The notes under the pieces were generated by a model, which saw only the letters and a list, made by a program, of their open reading frames with translations, ran no database searches and had not been told where the DNA came from. Both the position numbers and the translations under genes were made by a program. Shown here piece by piece: positions 1 through 8,388 of a stretch of DNA of 64,000 bases. Where the stretch lies: contig NZ_JANHOF010000004.1 of the NCBI RefSeq assembly GCF_024498075.1, positions 496,001 through 560,000 of the forward strand, read 5' to 3'. The DNA is from Paenibacillus mendelii (lineage in GTDB: Bacteria; Bacillota; Bacilli; Paenibacillales; Paenibacillaceae). Position 1 is the first letter of the stretch, and each line of letters begins with the position of its first letter.

Positions 1-1036
1 GGAGAACCGCATTGCGGGAATCGCGGAGGGCTTGCGCCAAATTATCACCCTGCCCGACCCTGTCGGTCTTTTACTGGAATCATTTGATCGTCCGAATGGT
101 ATTCAAGTGAAGAAAATATCCGTCCCCCTCGGTGTGATCGGCATGATCTACGAAGCTAGACCGAACGTGACGGTCGACGCCGCAGGTCTCTGTCTCAAAA
201 CCGGCAACACCGTCGTCCTGCGAGGCGGATCCGCCGCACTTGAAACAAACCGCAAGATTGTCGAGGTTCTGCGCAGCGCGCTTCAAAGCACCGACATGCC
301 AGCCGATGCTCTGCAGTTAGTTGAAGATGCCAACCGCTCCTCCGTAGATGAGATGCTGAAGTTAAACGGCCTGCTCGACGTTGTCATTCCGCGAGGAGGC
401 GCATCTCTCATACGCAACGTCGTAGACAATGCCACAGTACCTGTCATCGAAACAGGCGCCGGTATATGCCACACGTTTATCGATGAGAGCGCAGACTTCG
501 CAATGGCATCGGATATTGCTTTCAACGCCAAGGTGCAGCGACCATCTGTTTGCAACGCCATGGAGACGCTCCTCGTTCATGAAGCATTCGCTGCAAATCA
601 TCTTCGGGAGCTGGCGGATCGTTTCTTGAAGGCAGTTGTTCAGCTCCGCGGCTGCCCGCGGACGATGGAAATCGTAGCGGAAGCGCAAGCAGCATCTGAT
701 GCCGATTATGCGACGGAATATAACGACTATATTCTTAATATTCGCGTCGTTCGCGACTTAGATGAGGCTCTGTCCCACATTGCACAGTTCGGTACGATGC
801 ATTCCGAATGTATCGTCACGGAGAATGAAGCACATGCCGCCCGCTTCCAGCAGGAGGTCGATGCCGCGGCGGTATATCATAATGCATCGACAAGATTTAC
901 GGATGGCTTCGAATTTGGCTTCGGTGCCGAAATCGGAATTAGTACACAGAAGCTTCATGCTCGCGGACCGATGGGTCTGCCGGCTCTGACGTCAACCAAA
1001 TACCTCATTCACGGAAATGGTCAAATTCGCGGGTAA
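1..1036 (+). CDS. proA: gamma-glutamyl phosphate reductase, 5' end outside window
   Basis: ProA reduces gamma-glutamyl phosphate to glutamate-5-semialdehyde with NADPH, the second step of proline synthesis, in the cytosol. The frame is open from base 2, so about 344 residues of a family usually near 415 are visible and roughly 70 N-terminal residues lie outside. The catalytic cysteine motif PSVCNAMETLLVH of the aldehyde dehydrogenase fold is present, as is the cofactor-side stretch GNTVVLRGGSAALETN. The stop lies about 100 bases before proC, so the two are probably one transcript; proB is expected upstream, outside the window. The assignment is firm; only the start is missing. Confidence 0.96.
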   Translation, partial: ENRIAGIAEGLRQIITLPDPVGLLLESFDRPNGIQVKKISVPLGVIGMIYEARPNVTVDAAGLCLKTGNTVVLRGGSAALETNRKIVEVLRSALQSTDMPADALQLVEDANRSSVDEMLKLNGLLDVVIPRGGASLIRNVVDNATVPVIETGAGICHTFIDESADFAMASDIAFNAKVQRPSVCNAMETLLVHEAFAANHLRELADRFLKAVVQLRGCPRTMEIVAEAQAASDADYATEYNDYILNIRVVRDLDEALSHIAQFGTMHSECIVTENEAHAARFQQEVDAAAVYHNASTRFTDGFEFGFGAEIGISTQKLHARGPMGLPALTSTKYLIHGNGQIRG

Positions 1037-1138
1037 CCTCGTTCTGCAAAGACATTGCTTGGCGGAGACCTCTTTTCGTTGATGCCCTGGTATGCTTCTT
1101 CTCGATAACTTCATAATAATGTTCAAGAGGTGAATGCA

Positions 1139-2029
1139 ATGACTTTATTATCTTCTTCATCTGGGCTGAAGACCGAAACCAATTCTCTTCGTCTTTGTTT
1201 CTATGGGGCGGGTTCGATGGCGGAGGCCATCGTTCGCGGTCTGCTAGACCGGGGATTGGCTGAGCCGTCGCGGGTGTCGATGCTCAACCGCAGCAATATG
1301 GGTCGCCTTGAAGAACTGGCAGACCGCTATGGCGTTCAGGTTTCTTCGGAGTTGGATGCGAAAGCGCAGCGGTCGATGCTCCATGAGGCGGATGTGATCT
1401 TTCTCAGCATGAAGCCCAAAGATGCTGCTGACGCAATCCGTAAGCTGCAAGGAATCGTCACATCTAAGCAAATGATCGTATCGGTCATAGCGGGCTTGTC
1501 TATTCGTACGATCGAGCAGCTGCTTGGTCAGCCCGCTCCAATTGTCCGCACCATGCCCAACACGTCCAGTACCATTGGACTCGGTGCCACAGGCATCAGC
1601 TTCTCCTCGTCGGTGGACGATAACCAGCGCCAATTGGCACAAACCATGTTCGAAGCCATCGGCTTAACGGCAATCGTTGAAGAGCCTCTAATCGAGGCGG
1701 TGACTGGAGTTTCCGGCAGCGGACCAGCATATGTTTATTATCTGATGGAAGCCATGATCGAAGCCGGTGTCAAGCTTGGTCTGTCTGAAGAGGCCTCTCG
1801 GGATCTGACTGTGCAAACCGTTCTCGGCGCTGCGCAGATGGTAAAATCGACCGGCGAGAACCCGGCTGAGTTGAGGCGCAAGGTAACTTCGCCGAACGGA
1901 TCCACGCAAGCGGCTATAGAGACGCTCGATAAGCATGATTTCTCGAATGGCATTATCCGTGCTGTCGCTCGAGCAGCCGAGCGCGCTTCCGAAATGGGAG
2001 CCGACATTGAAAGGAGTGCCCTATCTTGA
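1139..2029 (+). CDS. proC: pyrroline-5-carboxylate reductase
   Basis: ProC catalyses the last step of proline synthesis, reduction of pyrroline-5-carboxylate to proline with NAD(P)H. The product of 296 residues begins with a Rossmann motif (FYGAGSMAEAI) and carries the family signature GVSGSGPAYVY in the C-terminal dimerisation half. I chose the ATG at 1139 because AAGAGGTGA at 1124-1132 is a near-perfect ribosome site 6-8 bases upstream; the in-frame GTG at 1130 sits inside that site. The stop overlaps the TTG start of mtnW (TTGA), implying translational coupling of proline synthesis to methionine salvage. Confidence 0.95.
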   Translation: MTLLSSSSGLKTETNSLRLCFYGAGSMAEAIVRGLLDRGLAEPSRVSMLNRSNMGRLEELADRYGVQVSSELDAKAQRSMLHEADVIFLSMKPKDAADAIRKLQGIVTSKQMIVSVIAGLSIRTIEQLLGQPAPIVRTMPNTSSTIGLGATGISFSSSVDDNQRQLAQTMFEAIGLTAIVEEPLIEAVTGVSGSGPAYVYYLMEAMIEAGVKLGLSEEASRDLTVQTVLGAAQMVKSTGENPAELRRKVTSPNGSTQAAIETLDKHDFSNGIIRAVARAAERASEMGADIERSALS

Positions 2030-3258
2030 CAAGTTCTATGTGTGTTGCCACTTACCGGTGCTATGACGATAAAGCCGATTTTAATAAAAAAGCGCTCGGT
2101 ATTGCGGTTGGCCTGACCGTCGGCAGTTGGACGGATTTGCCCGAAGCGCGCAAGGCTGAGATGGAAAAGCATCTGGGCCGTGTCATTTCGGTTACCGTGC
2201 ACGAACCTGAAGATCTGCAGCCTGGCGAGCGTTATGCGGATTTGAGAATCGCTTACCCCGATGTCAATTTCAGCCGCGATCTCCCTGCCCTGCTTGTGAC
2301 CGTCTTCGGCAAACTGTCCATGGATGGTCGTATCAAGCTGCTTGACCTGGACTTCTCCCCTGCTTTCACAGAAGCTTTCCCTGGTCCGAAGCTGGGCATC
2401 GGCGGCGTTCGCGAGCTGCTGGGCATACATGATCGTCCGCTGCTGATGAGCATCTTCAAGTCGGTCATTGGGCATGATCTTCCGAACTTGCGCGAACAGT
2501 TCTATCGTCAAGCGCTTGGAGGCGTCGATCTTATCAAGGATGACGAGATCTTGTTCGAGAACCCGCTAACGCCTCTTGAGAAGCGTGTAGAAACCTGCAT
2601 GGAGGCTGCACGTCAAGCCGAATCAGAAACGGGTCAAAAACTGCTATACGCCGTCAATCTGACCGGACCTACATCCCAGCTTGCCGCTAATGCCAAACGA
2701 GCCATCGCTGCCGGTGCCAACGCGCTTCTCTTTAATGCGCTTGCCTATGGCTATGATGTTCTGCATGAGCTGAGCAGCGATCCCGGCATTCAGGTTCCGA
2801 TCGCGGCGCATCCGGCTATGGCCGGCGCATTCTATCCTTCTCCGCATTACGGAATAGCCGCACCTCTCTTGCTTGGCAAGCTAATGCGGCTCGCTGGCGC
2901 GGATCTCGTCTTATTCCCTTCCCCTTACGGCTCTGTCGTGATGCCTAAGGAAGAGAATCTGGCTGTTCAAGCTGCCTTGATCGATCCCGCTTTACCGGTT
3001 CGCAGCAGCTTCCCTGTCCCCTCCGCAGGCATCCATCCTGGACTCGTACCGCTCATTCTCCGTGATTTCGGTCATGACGTCGTCGTCAATGCGGGTGGAG
3101 GCATTCACGGTCACCCGCAGGGGACAGCAGCAGGTGGTCAAGCGTTCCGCCAAGCAATGGCCGCTGCGCAAGAAGGGATTTCATTGCCGGAAGCAGCCGC
3201 TCAGCCGGGCAAGGAGGCACTGAAAGCAGCAATAGAATTATGGGGGTATAAGGAATGA
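2026..3258 (+). CDS. mtnW: 2,3-diketo-5-methylthiopentyl-1-phosphate enolase (RuBisCO-like)
   Basis: MtnW is a form IV RuBisCO-like protein that enolises 2,3-diketo-5-methylthiopentyl-1-phosphate in the methionine salvage pathway. The 410-residue product is of normal length. The motif GGVDLIKDDE at about residues 165-174 corresponds to the RuBisCO metal site, with K171 the position that is carbamylated in the family and D173/E174 as Mg ligands. The start is TTG at 2026, preceded by AAGGAG at 2010-2015 inside proC. The mtnX start overlaps its stop. A RuBisCO carboxylase is excluded by the mtnX-mtnB context and the short length. Confidence 0.93.
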   Translation: MTSSMCVATYRCYDDKADFNKKALGIAVGLTVGSWTDLPEARKAEMEKHLGRVISVTVHEPEDLQPGERYADLRIAYPDVNFSRDLPALLVTVFGKLSMDGRIKLLDLDFSPAFTEAFPGPKLGIGGVRELLGIHDRPLLMSIFKSVIGHDLPNLREQFYRQALGGVDLIKDDEILFENPLTPLEKRVETCMEAARQAESETGQKLLYAVNLTGPTSQLAANAKRAIAAGANALLFNALAYGYDVLHELSSDPGIQVPIAAHPAMAGAFYPSPHYGIAAPLLLGKLMRLAGADLVLFPSPYGSVVMPKEENLAVQAALIDPALPVRSSFPVPSAGIHPGLVPLILRDFGHDVVVNAGGGIHGHPQGTAAGGQAFRQAMAAAQEGISLPEAAAQPGKEALKAAIELWGYKE

Positions 3259-3947
3259 CTTCACGTAGTTCGGACGCCGCAAACAAGAAGCGCGTCATCT
3301 TCTGTGATTTCGATGGAACGATTACAGAGAACGATAACATTATTGCGATCATCAAGCATTTCAATCCGCCGGGCTGGGAGCCGATCGTTGACGATATTAT
3401 TGGCCAGCGCAAGTCGATCCAGCAGGGCGTCGGGGAGCTGTTCCGTCTTCTGCCATCCTCGATGCAAAGCGATGTTACCGATTTTGCTATAAGCAATGCC
3501 CGTATCCGAAGCGGATTTGATGAACTGCTGGCATACTGCAGGGCGAATGATATTGAATTTTACGTCACAAGCGGGGGCATTGATTTCTTCGTGAATGCTT
3601 TATTAGCCCCTTACGGCATACCGGCTGACCATATCTTCTGCAACGGCAGTGACTTCACCGGCGAGCGGATCGAGATAACCTGGCCCCACCCCTGTGATGA
3701 TGATTGCAGCAACGATTGCGGAATGTGCAAACCAACCATTATACGCCGCTTCCCAACCGAGCAATATACGCGCATCTTAATTGGCGATAGCGTAACTGAT
3801 TTTGAGGGCGCCAAGCTGGCTGACATCGTATTCTCACGCTCTCATCTGACAACGAAATGCGTAGAGCTGGGATTGCCTTACCACGAATTCAACACGTTCC
3901 ATGACGTGATCGCCATATTGCAGCAAGAGGAGGCTAATGTTCGATGA
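3255..3947 (+). CDS. mtnX: 2-hydroxy-3-keto-5-methylthiopentenyl-1-phosphate phosphatase
   Basis: MtnX is a HAD-superfamily phosphatase acting directly after MtnW in methionine salvage, yielding the acireductone. Motif I is FCDFDGTITENDN (nucleophile Asp and acid/base Asp), and the late acidic motif IGDSVTDFEGA matches HAD motif IV. A cysteine-rich insert (CDDDCSNDCGMC) in the middle is typical of this family. Length is 230 residues. The ATG overlaps the mtnW stop by four bases and the mtnB ATG overlaps its own stop, so the three genes are tightly coupled. Confidence 0.92.
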   Translation: MTSRSSDAANKKRVIFCDFDGTITENDNIIAIIKHFNPPGWEPIVDDIIGQRKSIQQGVGELFRLLPSSMQSDVTDFAISNARIRSGFDELLAYCRANDIEFYVTSGGIDFFVNALLAPYGIPADHIFCNGSDFTGERIEITWPHPCDDDCSNDCGMCKPTIIRRFPTEQYTRILIGDSVTDFEGAKLADIVFSRSHLTTKCVELGLPYHEFNTFHDVIAILQQEEANVR

Positions 3948-4591
3948 CCATTCAAGACGTTCCTTTGGAGGATAAACAACGGGCGCTATCTGAGCTGCGT
4001 GAGGTAAAGAGCTTATTTGCCTCGCGAGGCTGGTTTCCCGGAACGAGCGGAAACTTATCTGTACGCGTCGGTGAATTCGAAGCGGATAACTTTCAGTTTG
4101 CCATTACCGCTAGCGGCAAAGATAAATCGATTTCAACACCGGAGGATTTTCTATTCGTCGATCAAAGCGGACAAGCCTGCGAGAAAACAAGCCTAAAGCC
4201 TTCCGCTGAGACGCTTATTCATAGTGAAATCTACCGTTTGACTGGCTGCGGCGCGATCTTTCATATCCACAGCGTATTCAACAGCATCGTTTCCGAGCTG
4301 TTCTGGAGCCGCAAATCCATTCCGGTGGATGGCGTTGAGCTGATCAAAGCGTTCAATATTTGGGAGGAAGAGGCGCATATTGAAATTCCGATCGTCTCGA
4401 ATTTCGCGCATATTCCGAGTATCGTTCCTGAGGTTACAGAGCGGCTGGACCCGCGCATTCCGGGCATTATGCTGCGCAAGCACGGCATTTATGCATGGGG
4501 CGCCAACGCATTCGAAGCGAAACGGCATTTGGAGGCATTCGAATTTATATTCGAATACGTCTATCGCTGGGAGCTGCTGAATCGACGATAG
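3944..4591 (+). CDS. mtnB: methylthioribulose-1-phosphate dehydratase
   Basis: MtnB dehydrates 5-methylthioribulose-1-phosphate to the diketone used by MtnW. It belongs to the class II aldolase/adducin fold; the zinc-binding histidines are visible in FHIHSVFNSIV, and PGTSGNLSVR near the N-terminus is the phosphate-binding region. Length is 215 residues. It ends a proA-proC-mtnW-mtnX-mtnB run. The acireductone dioxygenase gene mtnD, which follows mtnB in B. subtilis, is not here: the next gene begins 58 bases later with its own promoter. Confidence 0.92.
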   Translation: MTIQDVPLEDKQRALSELREVKSLFASRGWFPGTSGNLSVRVGEFEADNFQFAITASGKDKSISTPEDFLFVDQSGQACEKTSLKPSAETLIHSEIYRLTGCGAIFHIHSVFNSIVSELFWSRKSIPVDGVELIKAFNIWEEEAHIEIPIVSNFAHIPSIVPEVTERLDPRIPGIMLRKHGIYAWGANAFEAKRHLEAFEFIFEYVYRWELLNRR

Positions 4592-4595
4592 AGGC

Positions 4596-4626
4596 TTGAC
4601 GTTGACGCAGCGTCAACGTTTACAAT
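4596..4626 (+). promoter_or_regulatory. MerR-type promoter with 19-nt spacer and palindromic operator
   Basis: A -35 box TTGACG (4596-4601) and a -10 box TACAAT (4621-4626) are separated by 19 nt, the over-long spacing characteristic of MerR-regulated promoters. Centred in the spacer is a perfect dyad: 10-base arms at 4599-4608 and 4610-4619 around a single base at 4609. It lies just upstream of a MerR-family gene, so autoregulation by DNA distortion is the natural reading. Confidence 0.85.
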
Positions 4627-4648
4627 AAGAGCTGAGGTGATGGATTCC

Positions 4649-5692
4649 ATGCGGATACATATACACGAAGCAGCGAAATTGCTCGGGACAACGCCCCGGG
4701 CAATTCGTTTTTATGAGGAGAAAGGACTTCTGTCCCCGGCAAAATCCCCCGAGAACGGTTACCGTACCTATGGGGACGAGGATATAAGACGTTTGCGCTG
4801 GATCGTCTCGTTCCGTGACCTCGGTCTTCCGGTTACGGCTATTCGCGATGCAATGGCAAGTAAAGAAGCCGCTGCTTCTACCGGGGAGCAGCAACAGCTG
4901 TTGAGTAAACTGGATGCATCACGGCAGGCGATCTACCGGGAATGGAGCAATCTATCCCTTGCTCTACAGGCGTTGGATTCCGTTATGCGGGATGGATTCA
5001 GCAAAGGCGGCCTCACGTTGTCTGAAATCGAGAATGCAGCGTCGCATGTCCGCGAGGCTGCTTCGATACGCGATTCATGGCGAGACCGTTTCGACTACGA
5101 CGGGCTTGCAGCCCAGTACCGCGAGGATGCTATCCTGCAAGCGCTGGCACCTCATATTGACAACCGGCAGTATGAACAGGCCCATATTCAGGTCCAGCAA
5201 TGGCTGGAACCGGCTGAAGCGGAGCTTGGCGTGGACTTAGGGGCAGGTACGGGTGTATTGGCGGATCGGCTGTCCCGCGATGGCGCTGATATGACCGCCG
5301 TAGAGCAGTCTCCTGCTATGTTGGCAATGCTTCGCAGGCAATACCCGCATATCGAGGCAAAGCTCGGGAACTTGCTCGCATTGCCTTTTCAGAAGCCGAC
5401 CTTTCACTTTACCGTCAGTACCTTCACGCTTCATACACTCGATCCGCGTGAGCAGCTGCTTGCTCTGGCTGAGATGGATCGCATTCTTCTGCCCGGGGGG
5501 CGAATTTGTTTAGCAGGGATATCCGATTACGAAGGTACACCGATATCCAACGAAGATCACCTATCGGAGCGATCAGCTGCGCGCTCTAAAGACGCAGACC
5601 TGCTTGCTATGGAGCTAGAAAGGCGAGGCTACGAGACTTTTGTCTCTGAACCCTTCCCACGAGTATGGCTGCTGTTTGCCAAGCAGCACTAA
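4649..5692 (+). CDS. MerR family regulator fused to a class I methyltransferase
   Basis: The product (347 residues) has two parts. Residues 1-75 are a MerR winged-helix DNA-binding domain (HEAAKLLGTTPRAIRFYEEKG, then NGYRTYGDEDIRRL). After a helical linker, residues from about 190 form a SAM-dependent methyltransferase with motif I VDLGAGTGVLADRL, acidic motif II (TAVEQSP), and a late LLPGGRICLAG. The start ATG 4649 is chosen because GAGGTGA at 4634-4640 is correctly spaced; the GTG at 4637 lies inside that site. The methyl acceptor and the inducing signal are not visible. A MerR domain controlling a self-encoded enzyme suggests sensing and modifying the same small molecule, but this is inference. 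Confidence 0.85.
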   Translation: MRIHIHEAAKLLGTTPRAIRFYEEKGLLSPAKSPENGYRTYGDEDIRRLRWIVSFRDLGLPVTAIRDAMASKEAAASTGEQQQLLSKLDASRQAIYREWSNLSLALQALDSVMRDGFSKGGLTLSEIENAASHVREAASIRDSWRDRFDYDGLAAQYREDAILQALAPHIDNRQYEQAHIQVQQWLEPAEAELGVDLGAGTGVLADRLSRDGADMTAVEQSPAMLAMLRRQYPHIEAKLGNLLALPFQKPTFHFTVSTFTLHTLDPREQLLALAEMDRILLPGGRICLAGISDYEGTPISNEDHLSERSAARSKDADLLAMELERRGYETFVSEPFPRVWLLFAKQH

Positions 5693-5740
5693 AGGACAGG
5701 CCAACCCCCTAAAAGCAGCCTTGCCGCGATGCAGTCGCCT

Positions 5741-7096
5741 CTACGGCTTCTCAGACAGGCCAAGCCGCTCTGCCGCTTGAACAGCGAGCTCGAGTTCGTT
5801 CAGGCTTCGGCAGTAGGCCTCCGTCACCTCGAACTCTTCCGGCAGCGGCAGACGCTGAAAATATCGTTCAACGGCGGCGGATGTTGTAAACCAGTCCTGG
5901 TTGGAGCGAGAGGCCTCTACAGGCTGGTCGGGCCACGCATCAACTAAGGTCGGACTATAGATCGGCGTTCTGCCGCGCATGATACGGCAGCCGTCCAGTT
6001 TCTGTTTATACCGTTTGGACGAATGAACGGGCTTCGCCACCGTGAATAGATGGGGGGCATAGTCCGAACGCGATCCGCTATGCTGGACACAACGTACGAA
6101 TGCCAACACCCCTTCCCGTACGGCATCCACCCCAAATAAAACGGCATACAGCCGTTTGCCGAATTCGATCCGCTCGACCAGGTCGTCAAAATGCTCCAGG
6201 ATGAGACCAGCCAGCCTCATCTCCCCAGCTTGCGGCGCACCGTATGGCATAAACACCGCATTGGTTTGTAATGGCGCTTGCATCATGAAAGCGAGCGTCT
6301 CCAGTACGCGATCGCGATAGTACGAATCCTGCACGATCCGCCCTTCGATATAATGCTGTTCATTCACGATGAGCGCTGTTGTCAGCACAGCCGAATCCTG
6401 CCGCTGCCAAAAATGCGACCAAACGGGCACCATAAATCGCGAAATCTGGAAACTAGACAGCAAATGCGTGAGCTCCCGGCCTGTTTTTCTTCCTGCTTCG
6501 TATAATAATAACTGAGGATACGCGTCAGCAAAAATGAGCGAGTTGATTCTCTCCAGCATTTGGAAGGTCGACGAGGCCTGCTGTTCCTCCAACAGCCGCG
6601 GCAGCAGCTCACCCCGCAAGTCGGTCATATTATATCCCCCGTTACGCGAAACCAGATGCGCCAAAAGCGCCCAATGCAGCTCCGGACGACGGAAATACAT
6701 TTCCCGATAAGCTTCCGTTCGTGTCACATTGTTGCGATTGGCTGCAGCCGTATCTCGTTTAATCCGTTCAATCAAGTCCCGCTCCATATCACTTCTTTCT
6801 GCAGCTCCCTGATCTGGGGGCTGGATCCCATGCCCCTTAGACTCTTCCCGCGCCTCATGCTCGTCCTGCATTTGATCGTATTCGTATTCTAGAGCAGCCC
6901 ATGCCGTTCTTAACGGTTTCACCGCGGTCTCGCGCAGCAGAGGCGGTCTCGCCGGCTTGGACAATCGATCGGATTGGGCTCGCGGCAGCCATTTGCCCGT
7001 TAGCCGATTTTTGACCCCATGTAATGAAAGCCTTAACCAGCGGACAAGTCCGTTCATCACTTCACGTATATGCTTTCCTTTCTCACCCGCCTTCAT
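5741..7096 (-). CDS. DUF2515 family protein, YppC-like
   Basis: A 451-residue soluble-looking protein resembling the DUF2515 family, whose B. subtilis member is YppC; function is unknown. Features seen are a basic N-terminal 60 residues, a charged linker rich in Glu and Gln (about 80-125), then a compact domain with motifs such as TEAYREMYFRRPELHWALLA and GYNMTDLRG, and a conserved-looking ISRFMVPVW. The start is placed at 7096, where AAAGGGGG precedes the ATG; an in-frame ATG at 7129 lacks a good site. It stands alone between two plus-strand genes, converging with the MerR fusion. Family assignment is from memory of sequence style and should be treated as moderate. Confidence 0.6.
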   Translation of the reverse strand: MKAGEKGKHIREVMNGLVRWLRLSLHGVKNRLTGKWLPRAQSDRLSKPARPPLLRETAVKPLRTAWAALEYEYDQMQDEHEAREESKGHGIQPPDQGAAERSDMERDLIERIKRDTAAANRNNVTRTEAYREMYFRRPELHWALLAHLVSRNGGYNMTDLRGELLPRLLEEQQASSTFQMLERINSLIFADAYPQLLLYEAGRKTGRELTHLLSSFQISRFMVPVWSHFWQRQDSAVLTTALIVNEQHYIEGRIVQDSYYRDRVLETLAFMMQAPLQTNAVFMPYGAPQAGEMRLAGLILEHFDDLVERIEFGKRLYAVLFGVDAVREGVLAFVRCVQHSGSRSDYAPHLFTVAKPVHSSKRYKQKLDGCRIMRGRTPIYSPTLVDAWPDQPVEASRSNQDWFTTSAAVERYFQRLPLPEEFEVTEAYCRSLNELELAVQAAERLGLSEKP

Positions 7097-7220
7097 CGTT
7101 AACCCCCTTTTTGTACCTGCTTCTAACATTCAGTATAGGCAAGCAAAGGTTTAGTTAGCCATCGTTGCACAGGGTTAATCGGATGATAAATCAACTGAGG
7201 ATCGCTGTTCGCGACCGCTT

Positions 7221-7247
7221 TTGACTAAGGAGCTCCTATAGTATAAT
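7221..7247 (+). promoter_or_regulatory. possible promoter of the SRAP gene
   Basis: TATAAT at 7242-7247 has TTGACT at 7221-7226 upstream, but the spacer is only 15 nt. A 10-base palindrome (AGGAGCTCCT, 7228-7237) sits between the boxes and could be a repressor site. No B. subtilis-type LexA box was seen, although some SRAP genes are SOS regulated. Confidence 0.4.
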
Positions 7248-7275
7248 AAAGCCTAGAGAAGGAGCGTGATTGTAC

Positions 7276-7950
7276 ATGTGCGGGCGCTATACGATAACTG
7301 TATCACTGGAAGAATTGATGCTGCGCTATTGGATTGGTGAAACGACCGTGCCTTTCCACCGTCCGAAATATAATGTCGCTCCGGGACAAATGATTCTCGC
7401 CATCGTGAATGACGGAGAACGTAATCGGCTTGGCGAATTGAAGTGGGGTTTGGTTCCTTCGTGGGCGGATGATCCGAAGATCGGGAATAAAATGCTCAAC
7501 GCGCGTGCAGAAACCGTAGCGGACAAGCCGGCTTTCAAATCATTGATCCGCCGCAAACGCTGCATTATCCCCGCAGATGGTTTCTATGAATGGAAGAAGG
7601 ATGGAGGAGTGAAGCAGCCGATGCGTATCGTCCGCCGCGATCGGAGCCTATTCAGCATGGCGGGACTTTATGACACTTGGCTTGCCCCTGACGGTGCGAA
7701 GCTGAACACCTGCACCATTCTGACCACAACGCCTAATTCACTGATGTCCCCCATACACGACCGAATGCCCGTCCTATTAAGTCCGGATAACGAGGTACGG
7801 TGGCTTGACCGGCGTCTCCAAGATCCCGATCTATTTGTACCGCTGTATCGCCCCTATCCTGCTGAAGAGCTGGAGGCCTATCCCGTCGCACCGGGAGTAG
7901 GGAACGTCAAGCAGGACGAGCCTGCTTGTATAGAACCGATATCCTTGTAA
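7276..7950 (+). CDS. SOS response-associated peptidase (SRAP / YedK / HMCES family)
   Basis: SRAP proteins crosslink to abasic sites in single-stranded DNA through Cys2, shielding the lesion. The product of 224 residues starts MCGRYT, with NARAET in the middle, the catalytic glutamate in FYEWKK, and the late histidine in IHDRMPVLL. The start is decided by biochemistry: only the ATG at 7276 places the catalytic cysteine at position 2 after methionine removal. The upstream TTG at 7270 would bury it. The gene stands alone; its 3' end faces the minus-strand recG cluster. Confidence 0.93.
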   Translation: MCGRYTITVSLEELMLRYWIGETTVPFHRPKYNVAPGQMILAIVNDGERNRLGELKWGLVPSWADDPKIGNKMLNARAETVADKPAFKSLIRRKRCIIPADGFYEWKKDGGVKQPMRIVRRDRSLFSMAGLYDTWLAPDGAKLNTCTILTTTPNSLMSPIHDRMPVLLSPDNEVRWLDRRLQDPDLFVPLYRPYPAEELEAYPVAPGVGNVKQDEPACIEPISL

Positions 7951-8002
7951 CCCTGAATTAGCCACAGGCAGCAGCTGCATCTGTCCTTCTCCATATGGGA
8001 AT

Positions 8003-8033
8003 AAAAAAATACCGCTGACTTTGCAGTCAGCGG
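8003..8033 (-). terminator. terminator of the asp23-fakA-degV-recG-spoVIF unit
   Basis: On the minus strand a 9-base-pair GC-rich stem (arms 8012-8020 and 8025-8033, loop 4 nt) is followed by a run of seven T. The stop codon of the small gene (8027-8029) lies inside the stem. Confidence 0.9.
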
Positions 8034-8314
8034 AACATGGCCCATAATTTCAGCAGATGCAGCGTATTGTTCGGATCGATCTTCTGGCCGATCACGAACG
8101 CGATGAGCTGCTCCTCTTGGGCTTCGGTCATATTTTCATGCAATATTCCTGCCGCGGTTCGAATCAATCGGCGAACCTTCACTCGGTCCTGCAGATCGTA
8201 CTTGTTCACGCCTTCGACGACTTTCTTAATTCGGTCCTTGGTGACCGGATTCTTCATCTTTACCTTTACGCGCTCGATAAACTCCGGCCGTATGCCGTAC
8301 TTGGTATAACTCAT
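8027..8314 (-). CDS. spoVIF: probable stage VI sporulation protein F
   Basis: A 95-residue protein that fits the SpoVIF (YjcC) pattern: a charged N-terminus, a central DLQDRVKVRRLIRTAA helix, and the ending VIGQKIDPNNTLHLLKLW. In B. subtilis SpoVIF is needed for spore coat maturation. GGAGGTG precedes the ATG at a somewhat long distance of about 11 nt. It lies downstream of recG with 74 bases between, in which a CATATAGTA element (8359-8367, minus) resembles a SigE/SigK -10 box, so it may have its own sporulation promoter. No transmembrane segment is visible. The family name is from recognition, not a search. Confidence 0.6.
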   Translation of the reverse strand: MSYTKYGIRPEFIERVKVKMKNPVTKDRIKKVVEGVNKYDLQDRVKVRRLIRTAAGILHENMTEAQEEQLIAFVIGQKIDPNNTLHLLKLWAMFR

Positions 8315-8388
8315 ACGCGGCTTAGCACCTCCGTCCGGCTGCTCACAGCCCTTCGTTCTACTATATGCCGCGTACCGAATGAAGATAT

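Noticed and set aside
1037..1138. Riboswitch or T-box between proA and proC
   Set aside because: The gap is about 100 bases with no T-box core, no terminator and no antiterminator pairing seen.
1738..2511. A 257-codon minus-strand open frame across proC and mtnW
   Set aside because: It is antisense to two well-identified genes, has no ribosome site and no family resemblance; high GC gives long antisense frames.
7097..7275. SOS (LexA) box before the SRAP gene
   Set aside because: Looked for CGAACATATGTTCG-like sequence on both strands and saw none; only an AGGAGCTCCT palindrome is present.
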